Assembly (NCBI GenBank): GCA_025361665.1
Contig: JANYKF010000399.1
Span: 1 to 6,555 of the forward strand
Direction of reading: 5' to 3'
Length of the DNA: 6,555 nt
Origin: Clostridiaceae bacterium
GTDB taxonomy: Bacteria; Bacillota; Clostridia; DSM-8532
In this document: one piece after another, positions 1 to 5,569 of the stretch
Layout of the letters: the number at the start of each line of letters is the position of its first letter
How positions within the stretch are numbered: the first letter of the stretch is position 1
Translations under genes and position numbers: made by a program
Notes under the pieces: model-generated
Seen by the model: only the letters and a program-made list of their open reading frames with translations
Databases searched by the model: none
Told to the model about the DNA's origin: nothing

Positions 1-138
<138 letters not shown>

Positions 139-145
139 GGAGAGG
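139..145 (+). promoter_or_regulatory. Ribosome binding site directly after the intron end
   Basis: GGAGAGG lies two bases before the ATG at 148 and starts at the first exon base after the intron. It fixes the NIF3 start at 148 rather than at the in-frame ATG at 109, which lies inside intron domain VI. Because the site begins exactly at the splice junction, whatever 5' exon is joined on splicing would set the leader of this gene. Confidence 0.6.
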
Positions 146-147
146 AA

Positions 148-930
148 ATGACTGTGCAGGACGTCATGCGGGTCATCACGGGAGCTGTCAATGCAGCCGC
201 CCCCCATCATTCCGTGGATACTTTGAAAATCGGGAATCCGGAGATGGAAGTCACGGGGATTGTCACGGCATTCACCGCTACCCCGGATGTTTTCCGGAAG
301 GCGGCGGAACTGGGCGCGAACCTGGTTGTCACACACGAGCCGACCTTCTATGACCATCGGGATGCCATATCCTGGCAGAAGGAACACATCGTTTACAAGA
401 AGAAACGGGAATTAGCCCTGCAGAGCGGTATGGCTGTCTGGCGGTTTCATGATTTGCCTCACATGAACACGCCGGACTTCATCATGCAGGGAATGGATGA
501 AGCGCTTGGCTGGTCCGGTTTCCAGGACAAGACCCATTCATGGGTGTATTCCATTCCCGAAATCGGGCTGCTGCCTTTGGCAGAACACATCAAACGGGTC
601 CTAGGCTGTGAGGCTGTCCGCCTTGTCGGACGCGACACCCTCAAGGTCCGCCGTGTCGCTTTCGTTCCCGGCGCCTGTCCCATTGAAAGCCAGATGGATG
701 CGATGCTTGCCGGCGTGGATGCGATGGTGGTCGGGGAAACCTGTGAATGGCTTGTCTGCGAATACTTCCGGGATGCGCTGCAGCTCGGATTCGACCTGGG
801 CCTCGTGGTCATCGGGCACTGCAACAGCGAGGAAGAGGGGATGCGGCATGTGGCCGGCTGGCTTCGGCCGCTTTTTCCCGGCCTTGATGTTACGTTCGTG
901 CCTGTGGGAGATCCGCTGCGATCGATCTGA
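148..930 (+). CDS. NIF3/DUF34 family dinuclear metal-centre protein
   Basis: A cytosolic NIF3-like (DUF34, YbgI/YqfO type) protein of 260 residues, close to the roughly 250-residue short form of the family. Members form toroidal hexamers with a two-metal site. The biochemical role is unsettled; GTP cyclohydrolase-like and metal-handling roles have been discussed. Visible hallmarks are the N-terminal EVTGIVTAFTATPDV block (about 34-48), the first ligand motif VTHEPTFYDH (61-70, H63), an RFHD segment (99-102, D102), and the C-terminal GHCNSEEEGM motif (223-232, H224 and E228). The final VPVGDPL is also typical. Oddity: the second His of the usual HH pair is Glu (E64). The start is chosen from the GGAGAGG at 139-145 and because the N-terminus then aligns with complete family members. 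The gene converges with the MarR gene 16 bases downstream. No promoter is visible because the intron occupies the upstream DNA. Confidence 0.88.
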   Translation: MTVQDVMRVITGAVNAAAPHHSVDTLKIGNPEMEVTGIVTAFTATPDVFRKAAELGANLVVTHEPTFYDHRDAISWQKEHIVYKKKRELALQSGMAVWRFHDLPHMNTPDFIMQGMDEALGWSGFQDKTHSWVYSIPEIGLLPLAEHIKRVLGCEAVRLVGRDTLKVRRVAFVPGACPIESQMDAMLAGVDAMVVGETCEWLVCEYFRDALQLGFDLGLVVIGHCNSEEEGMRHVAGWLRPLFPGLDVTFVPVGDPLRSI

Positions 931-946
931 CCCGGGCAGGCTGTGC

Positions 947-1429
947 TCAGGAAGGGCTTTTTGGTTCGTCCATTGCCTCGAGAAGCAGGTGAAGGCTTTC
1001 CGCGACCTGGTTCCGTTTGTCGTTGGGTATTCTGCTCCAGACCTTTTCGAACTGATCCGTCACCATGCATTCCACCTTTTGGAAGAGCACCTCTCCTTCC
1101 GATGCGAGTGCAATGACCACCGCGCGCCTGTCCCGGGGATCCAGCTCACGCCGGGCAAGTCCCACGGAGACCAGGTTCTGGACTGTTCGGCTGGTTGTGC
1201 TGTTGTCCAGATTCAGCAGTGCGGCCAGCGCATTGAGGGAAATGGCGCGGGTCCGCCCGATCTCCACCAGCGCGTGACATTGTGCCAGGGTGATGCCGCA
1301 GCAGGACATCTCGCCGTCATGGAGCAAGCCGAGGATCCGTTCGAGTTTCCTGACGCTTTCCCGGAAAAACGGTTGGGACAGAGATTGCGATGAAGTTGGA
1401 GACAAAGGTTGGGACATAGGTCGCGTCAT
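947..1429 (-). CDS. MarR-family winged-helix regulator with a Cys cluster, coupled to hgcB
   Basis: A 160-residue MarR-type DNA-binding protein, expected to act as a homodimer. A helical N-terminal dimerization region is followed by a winged helix-turn-helix: ISLNALAALLNL (about 63-74), recognition helix NSTTSRTVQNLVSVG (76-90), and wing LARRELDPRDRRAVVIAL (91-108) with the family DPRDRR signature. A C-terminal helix pair (about 112-152) completes the dimer interface. A Cys cluster, C43, C44 and C51, sits at the start of the helix before the HTH; C121 is the only other Cys. Such cysteines could sense thiophilic metals or oxidants, but this is inference. The chosen ATG overlaps the hgcB stop (TGATG), implying translational coupling. 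A GTG nine bases upstream (1438) is an alternative start adding three residues. It is the last gene of the hgcA-hgcB-marR cluster and the natural candidate for its regulator. Confidence 0.88.
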   Translation of the reverse strand: MTRPMSQPLSPTSSQSLSQPFFRESVRKLERILGLLHDGEMSCCGITLAQCHALVEIGRTRAISLNALAALLNLDNSTTSRTVQNLVSVGLARRELDPRDRRAVVIALASEGEVLFQKVECMVTDQFEKVWSRIPNDKRNQVAESLHLLLEAMDEPKSPS

Positions 1430-1734
1430 CAGCAGCACCCGCCTTCTTTCTGCTCACCCTCGCAGCCGCAGCTCGGGTCGGTTCCCGTGAGAAAACCGGT
1501 GATGATGGCTGCGGCGCAGCCGACTCCGGGGTTCACGGTCAAGGCGCCCGCGGGGCAATTCAGCGCGCAGGCGCCGCATTCCATGCAGGCATCCCGGTCT
1601 GAGACGGCCGCTTTCCTGTTCTCCATCCGCAATACGGCATGGGGACACACTTGCGTGCACATGCCGCATCCCGTGCAGAGATCCGGATTCAGGGAAAGGG
1701 TGGTGACATCCTTCAGGTAGCGATGGATTGTCAT
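1429..1734 (-). CDS. hgcB: HgcB, mercury methylation ferredoxin (two [4Fe-4S] clusters)
   Basis: A 101-residue ferredoxin that supplies low-potential electrons to reduce the HgcA corrinoid and may help deliver mercury. The first cluster motif is C20, C23, C26, C30 (CTGCGMCTQVCP). The second is C50, C53, C56, C60, in the HgcB-typical CMECGAC context. The segment NPGVGCAAAII holds isolated C73, equivalent to the conserved Cys73 of HgcB. The protein ends in a CC pair (C100, C101), the other HgcB hallmark. Two further tail cysteines (C89, C91) are present. Length is close to the roughly 95 residues of the Pseudodesulfovibrio ND132 protein. The start is set by AAGGAGG (1744-1750) nine bases upstream; a longer open frame to 1836 lacks such a site and runs into the control region. 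The gene lies 108 bases downstream of hgcA, wider than the usual tight pairing. Its stop overlaps the MarR ATG. Confidence 0.93.
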   Translation of the reverse strand: MTIHRYLKDVTTLSLNPDLCTGCGMCTQVCPHAVLRMENRKAAVSDRDACMECGACALNCPAGALTVNPGVGCAAAIITGFLTGTDPSCGCEGEQKEGGCC

Positions 1735-1802
1735 GGCGTCAGGCCTCCTTGTTTTCAACCGGGCCGTTCGAAAACTGATCCGGTAATTGTGTACGATTGC
1801 TC

Positions 1803-1829
1803 TTTTTATCAAATCACACGGTTTGTCAA
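1803..1829 (-). promoter_or_regulatory. Candidate promoter for hgcB-marR
   Basis: On the minus strand a perfect TTGACA (1829-1824) is followed, after 15 bases, by TAAAAA (1808-1803). The -35 is ideal; the -10 and the spacing are weak. It sits inside the 108-base hgcA-hgcB gap, so hgcB and the regulator could be transcribed independently of hgcA. The TTGACA is part of a 17-nt repeat, so it may equally be an operator element or a coincidence of the repeat. Confidence 0.35.
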
Positions 1830-1845
1830 AGCACACGTTTTGTCA
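1805..1845 (-). repeat. Tandem 17-nt direct repeat in the hgcA-hgcB gap
   Basis: Read on the minus strand, TGACAAAACGTGTGCTT (1845-1829) is followed immediately by TGACAAACCGTGTGATT (1828-1812), matching at 15 of 17 positions. TGATAAA (1811-1805) then looks like the beginning of a third copy. The first copy includes the hgcA stop codon. The array overlaps the candidate hgcB promoter. Head-to-tail arrangement near a regulator gene suggests a binding site array, but this is inference. Confidence 0.7.
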
Positions 1846-2991
1846 GTTTCCTGCGAGAAACTGGGCGGCCAGGATGCCGGCTGCGCCAAGAACGAGTGCA
1901 GTTGCCTGCAGGGGCACGGCTGTTTTCATTTCGTGCAGAACACCGGAAGGTGAAGTATAAGGCGTGCAGCCTGTGAAATTCATGGCTGTGAAAGATGAGA
2001 CGGCCACCATGGCCAATGTGGTGGATATCGCGGCCAACCACCCCGGCAAGGCCCCGTTTGAAAGAAAGGCCGAACCGGCCGGATCAAATCCGAAGGCAGC
2101 CAGGATGCAGAAGGCTGACAACAAACCTGAAAGCGTGCCTTTGAATGAAAAGGCCGGACCTGGGATCCATGGCAGCAGAAGCGGTGTCAGGAAGGAACCT
2201 GCCAGGATGGCGGCAAACCATGCGGCTGCCTCGAATGAGCCGAAACGGGTCAGACCCGTGGCATTCATCAGGAAAAGGGCCCCGAACAGCCAAAACGCAG
2301 GTTTCAGGGACGCGACCAGTTCGATGGGCGTCAGGACCAGCCTGTCCATTACCGTGAAATGCACATGGCGCATCTCTTCCGAGGCTTTCATCCCCGCATC
2401 CAGGAAGGCCGGGACATCGGAGGCGCGAACAGGTCCGTAGACCACGCGGAATCCTGTTCTGCGGCGGACTTCATGTGCGGAGACGCCTGGCGCGCCAAGC
2501 TGGGGCAGGATGAGCATCCGGTGGCTGACAAGATCGGAAAGTCCTGCCGCATGAACCTGCCGCACGGTTTCAGCCGTTCCGAACGTGCCTTTCCCGGCCG
2601 CGCACCAGACATTGATGCCCTTCGTGTCCAGGACGAGAATCCATAGATCCCGTCCACCCAGTTCTCGGCGCAGCATGTCGAAGCTCATTTTGTAATTGGA
2701 TGTGACAAGGACCGGTGAGTCCGGGCTCGGAGATCCAAGGCGGTACAGACCGGGCGAAACGGTGTAGTTCGCGCGGCTGATGCCCCATCTGGCCTTCCAG
2801 GTTCCCAGGCGGTCTGCCCAGGAATAGATTGCGTTGGTATCCATGGGAGTGGGCGTCACGTGGCTTTTCTCTTCGACGGCTCGCAGGCGGAATCCTGTTC
2901 TTGACGGGACGGGTGCCTTCCTTGCAGGTTCGGCTTTCGCACTGACAGCAGATTCCATTTCATCTTTCGCATCCATGTCCGGCTGTTTCAT
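1843..2991 (-). CDS. hgcA: HgcA, mercury-methylating corrinoid membrane protein
   Basis: HgcA carries a methylcorrinoid and transfers its methyl group to Hg(II), forming methylmercury together with HgcB. The 382-residue product has a charged, Ala/Pro/Glu/Lys-rich N-terminal extension (about 1-45), then a corrinoid-binding domain (about 55-215). The diagnostic cap-helix motif NVWCAAGK is at 127-134, with C130 equivalent to the cobalt-coordinating Cys93 of Pseudodesulfovibrio ND132. Five hydrophobic segments follow at about 229-246, 253-273, 284-303, 315-338 and 360-380, matching the known five-helix C-terminal membrane domain. The family is usually about 340 residues. The start at 2991 is fixed by GGAGG (2996-3000) four bases upstream; the open frame reaches 3201 but runs through the promoter region without a ribosome site. 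hgcB and a MarR gene follow. The motif plus the HgcB neighbour make the call near certain; activity is inferred. Confidence 0.96.
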   Translation of the reverse strand: MKQPDMDAKDEMESAVSAKAEPARKAPVPSRTGFRLRAVEEKSHVTPTPMDTNAIYSWADRLGTWKARWGISRANYTVSPGLYRLGSPSPDSPVLVTSNYKMSFDMLRRELGGRDLWILVLDTKGINVWCAAGKGTFGTAETVRQVHAAGLSDLVSHRMLILPQLGAPGVSAHEVRRRTGFRVVYGPVRASDVPAFLDAGMKASEEMRHVHFTVMDRLVLTPIELVASLKPAFWLFGALFLMNATGLTRFGSFEAAAWFAAILAGSFLTPLLLPWIPGPAFSFKGTLSGLLSAFCILAAFGFDPAGSAFLSNGALPGWLAAISTTLAMVAVSSFTAMNFTGCTPYTSPSGVLHEMKTAVPLQATALVLGAAGILAAQFLAGN

Positions 2992-3091
2992 GTTTCCTCC
3001 GATTCCTTGTTCATGACGACAGGCATGTGGAAATGATGACGGATGACTTGTTTTCACAGGATCATCTCTCGTATGGGTTGAGTTCACAACA

Positions 3092-3121
3092 ATTGTATAA
3101 CAAAACAATTGCAAATTGCAA
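3092..3121 (-). promoter_or_regulatory. Candidate hgcA promoter with overlapping TTGCAA dyad
   Basis: On the minus strand TTGCAA (3121-3116) lies 18 bases before TACAAT (3097-3092); TATACA (3099-3094) is an alternative -10 with 16-base spacing. This AT-rich patch stands out from the surrounding DNA. Transcription would start near 3085, giving a leader of about 95 bases. I see no cobalamin riboswitch signature in that leader. Tandem ATTGCAA copies (3108-3121) form a TTGCAA-A-TTGCAA dyad over the -35, a plausible repressor site. Confidence 0.5.
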
Positions 3122-3127
3122 CTATAA

Positions 3128-3141
3128 GAGGTGCGCATCTC
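3128..3141. promoter_or_regulatory. Imperfect 14-bp dyad between divergent promoters
   Basis: GAGGTGCGCATCTC is symmetric at 12 of 14 positions. It lies between the predicted -35 boxes of the divergent hgcA and URO-D-like genes, a position suited to a shared operator. Binding is inference only. Confidence 0.3.
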
Positions 3142-3160
3142 GTCAAAACAATCGCATACC

Positions 3161-3191
3161 TTGACAAGTGCCGGCTTGAGTGTCGTACAAT
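3161..3191 (+). promoter_or_regulatory. Candidate promoter for the URO-D-like gene
   Basis: A perfect TTGACA (3161-3166) and TACAAT (3186-3191) are separated by 19 bases, slightly longer than the optimum of 17. The start codon at 3252 lies about 55 bases beyond the predicted transcription start. The arrangement is divergent from the hgcA promoter. Confidence 0.5.
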
Positions 3192-3251
3192 ACGGGGACA
3201 AGGGCCATTACCCATGAAATGCTTCAATTGATTTTCAACGGGAGGCGTAAC

Positions 3252-4277
3252 ATGAACAGCCGGGAACGGGTTCACCGGGCCATCAATTACCAGAGCGTCG
3301 ACAGGATGCCGGCTGGGCTCTTTGGCACGACAGCCGAATATGAGCAAAGGCTGGCAGATTATTTCGGACTGGGGACCCGGGAGGCGATGTACCGACAGCA
3401 GGGCATTGATGTCTGGCACACCGGAGGTCTGGGTTACAAGGGGCCTGTTTTGCACCATAAAGGCCGGCCGGCTGACATTATCAGGGATATGTACTGGGAA
3501 AACAATCCGCAGCCACCGTATGCCGATGTCAGGTCCATCGACGAGGTGCTTTCCTACCCGATCCCGTCACTGGATGATTTTGATGGCAAAACTCTTGACC
3601 TGGAAATCCGCAGCCATGAAGAGTTTGCCCTGTGCACCGGCATCAATGCGGCCATCTTTCACAACTTCCTGTACCTGTGCGGCCAGGAGAATGCCTTATG
3701 CCTGATGAAAGAAGAACCCGACATTGCACTGGCGATTGTCAATCACATCACTGGATTCTGGAATGACTACCTGGCCACGACGCTGGATGTTGCCGCAGGG
3801 CGCGGTGTACTGGTGGAGAACTGCAACGACTTCGGCACCCAGCACAGCATGTTCATCAGCCGGGAAGACTTCCGCCGTTTCTTCAAGCCTTCCCTGCGCT
3901 TGTTCTGCAAGACGGATCACAACCACGGAGTCTTCTATATGCAGCACTCCTGCGGCAATGTTTCACCATTCCTCGACGATTATGTCGAAATCGGAGTCGA
4001 CGTGCTCAACCCCACCCAGGTCCAGGCCACGGACATGGAACTGGCTTCTGTCGTTTCCCGCTTCAAGGAGCGCCTTGCATTCTACGGCGGAATCGATACC
4101 CAGATCCTGCTGCCGCAAGGCCCCGAAGAAGACATCCGGTCCGCGGTATCCGCAGCCGTATCCCTGTTCGGCTCCGGGGGCGGATTCATCCTCTCTGGAT
4201 CACAGGGGCTGATGGACGATATTCCGCTCGCTCATGCCACGGCAATGCTCGATTGCAGGCTGCGCACCTTTTTGTGA
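3252..4277 (+). CDS. URO-D / MtaA-type methyltransferase-like protein
   Basis: A 341-residue cytosolic protein with a TIM-barrel of the uroporphyrinogen decarboxylase superfamily. This superfamily includes haem-pathway HemE and the corrinoid:thiol methyltransferases MtaA/MtbA. Family segments seen are the N-terminal RERVHRAINYQSVDRMP (4-20), ENCNDFGTQHSMFISREDFRRF (189-210), HSCGNV (232-237), LNPTQVQA (252-259) and FYGGIDTQ (277-284). H232 and C234 match the first two zinc ligands of MtaA-like enzymes. The usual third Cys near FILSGSQG (312-319) is missing, so zinc-dependent methyl transfer is doubtful. It is unlikely to be HemE. Start: GGAGG (3241-3245) six bases before ATG; an in-frame ATG-less extension to 3180 overlaps the promoter. 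Homologues often sit beside LplB/YtcP permeases, as here, which suggests a role in carbohydrate or methylated-substrate use. The 223 bases to the next gene (4278-4500) hold no convincing promoter or terminator. Confidence 0.82.
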   Translation: MNSRERVHRAINYQSVDRMPAGLFGTTAEYEQRLADYFGLGTREAMYRQQGIDVWHTGGLGYKGPVLHHKGRPADIIRDMYWENNPQPPYADVRSIDEVLSYPIPSLDDFDGKTLDLEIRSHEEFALCTGINAAIFHNFLYLCGQENALCLMKEEPDIALAIVNHITGFWNDYLATTLDVAAGRGVLVENCNDFGTQHSMFISREDFRRFFKPSLRLFCKTDHNHGVFYMQHSCGNVSPFLDDYVEIGVDVLNPTQVQATDMELASVVSRFKERLAFYGGIDTQILLPQGPEEDIRSAVSAAVSLFGSGGGFILSGSQGLMDDIPLAHATAMLDCRLRTFL

Positions 4278-4500
4278 TGACACCTTTCCGCATGGATGAA
4301 AGCGTATCTGAAACCCTTCCAAGCATTGCGTTCCATGAATCTGTACGATGCCGGGCAAAGTGTACCTTTACAGCACCGTGAAAGAATCGGTATTGTGGTT
4401 CCATACCAAAACCCTGTCAGGTATCTTTCCTTATGCGTGAGAATGCACAAAGGATATTGCATGGTCGGGTTGCGGGAGGTCGAAGGGAGGAACACCATCC

Positions 4501-5460
4501 ATGCCCAAGTCCACGTTGCCGACGGCAGCCCCCCTGAATTACATCGCAAATCCGGCAGGCAGTCTGAAACGGCGAATCCTGCGCCATTGGCAACTGTACG
4601 TCATCATGCTGTTTCCGCTGGCCAACCTCATCATCTTCAAATATATCCCGATGATCGGCCTGCAGATTGCCTTCAAGACATATCGGGTTCGGGCGGGCGT
4701 CTGGAACAGCCCATTTGTAGGATGGAAGCATTTTGAACGATTTTTCGACTCGCCCTCGACAATGCAGATCATCTGGAACACGGTAAGTCTCAGCCTTTAC
4801 AGCATTGCAGCCTCCTTTCCCATCGCCATCCTGCTGGCCATCGCGCTCAACGAAGCTCAAAAAAAACATTTCAAAAAAGTGGTGCAGATGGTGACATACG
4901 CGCCGTATTTCATTTCCACCGTCGTACTGGTTTCCATGATGAATCAGTTCCTGGATCCCCGCATTGGCGTCATCAGCATGATGCTGCAGCAGTTTGGGAT
5001 TGATACCCGCAACATCATGGGAAACCCCGATCTTTTCAAGCACCTTTACGTCTGGTCCGGCATCTGGCAGAGCACCGGTTACAGCGCCATCATTTATCTT
5101 GCCGCGCTGACGGGCATCAGCCATGAATTGACGGAAGCCGCGACCATCGACGGATGCACCCGCCTGCAGCGAATCTGGCACGTGGATCTGCCGGGCATCA
5201 GGCCCTCGGTCATCACGCTCCTGGTGCTGAACATGGGCTATGTCATGAGCGTGGGGTTTGAAAAAGTATTCCTGATGCAATCACCCTCCATCCTGAACGT
5301 ATCGGAAGTCATGTCGACCTATATCTATCGGATAGGCCTGCTGAACAGCGATTTCAGCTATTCGACCGCCATTGGCCTGGTCAACTCGATCATCAACCTG
5401 ATCCTCATTCTGACGGTCAACCAAATCGCTCGAAGGACTGGCGAACAGGCACTTTGGTAA
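4501..5460 (+). CDS. ABC sugar transporter permease, LplB type
   Basis: A 319-residue inner-membrane subunit of an ABC importer (binding-protein-dependent, MalF-like class; LplB/YtcP carbohydrate subfamily). Six hydrophobic spans are seen at about 31-50, 95-117, 132-150, 184-205, 236-257 and 289-310. The cytoplasmic EAA loop is clear: ELTEAATIDGCTRLQRIWHV (209-228) followed by LPGI (230-233), with E212, A213, A214 and G218 in canonical places; it docks to the ATPase subunit. The N-terminal FPLANLIIFKYIPMIGLQIAFK stretch (38-59) is typical of this subfamily. GGGAGG ends at 4490, ten bases before ATG, a rather long spacing. The likely substrate is an oligosaccharide or other plant- or host-derived glycan, but specificity cannot be read from the permease. 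It is paired with the YtcP-type permease downstream. No ATPase gene is in the window; such systems often share a distant MsmK-like ATPase. Confidence 0.92.
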   Translation: MPKSTLPTAAPLNYIANPAGSLKRRILRHWQLYVIMLFPLANLIIFKYIPMIGLQIAFKTYRVRAGVWNSPFVGWKHFERFFDSPSTMQIIWNTVSLSLYSIAASFPIAILLAIALNEAQKKHFKKVVQMVTYAPYFISTVVLVSMMNQFLDPRIGVISMMLQQFGIDTRNIMGNPDLFKHLYVWSGIWQSTGYSAIIYLAALTGISHELTEAATIDGCTRLQRIWHVDLPGIRPSVITLLVLNMGYVMSVGFEKVFLMQSPSILNVSEVMSTYIYRIGLLNSDFSYSTAIGLVNSIINLILILTVNQIARRTGEQALW

Positions 5461-5475
5461 GATACTTCATCGGAA

Positions 5476-5516
5476 ACCCCATGCCGGGGTCACCGGGAGA
5501 AAACCTCGGTTCCCGG
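5476..5516 (+). other. Two adjacent hairpins in the permease intergenic gap
   Basis: ACCCC (5476-5480) pairs with GGGGT (5486-5490) around a five-base loop. CCGGGA (5493-5498) pairs with TCCCGG (5511-5516), extendable by a G-U pair. There is no T run, so these are not intrinsic terminators. They could stabilise or process the bicistronic mRNA and tune the ratio of the two permeases. Confidence 0.45.
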
Positions 5517-5569
5517 CAGCAGATGCTTTGGAATGCTTTGTGAATGATGTCTGACACCGGAGGTTGCGC

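Noticed and set aside
931..965. Possible terminator between the convergent NIF3 and MarR genes
   Set aside because: A T run (CTTTTT) is present on the plus strand, but no stable stem directly precedes it.
459..1070. Antisense open frame of 203 codons
   Set aside because: It spans the NIF3-MarR junction opposite two well-supported genes, with low-complexity Ser/Pro/Thr/Arg content.
608..1393. Plus-strand open frame of 261 codons
   Set aside because: It is out of frame with NIF3 and antisense to MarR, with no recognisable domain and no ribosome site.
2992..3090. Cobalamin riboswitch in the hgcA leader
   Set aside because: The leader is only about 95 bases and no B12-box-like or conserved core sequence could be seen.
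2992..3201. N-terminal extension of the hgcA open frame by 70 codons
   Set aside because: It runs through the AT-rich promoter region and has no ribosome site, whereas GGAGG stands four bases before the ATG at 2991.
3252..4277. Identification as HemE (haem-pathway uroporphyrinogen decarboxylase)
   Set aside because: The HSCGNV methyltransferase-like motif and the transport-gene context point to the wider URO-D superfamily; typical HemE N-terminal substrate-binding motifs were not seen.
4417..5280. Antisense open frame of 287 codons
   Set aside because: It lies opposite the LplB-type permease, has a His/Asp/Gln-rich composition typical of reversed membrane-protein codons, and shows no domain.
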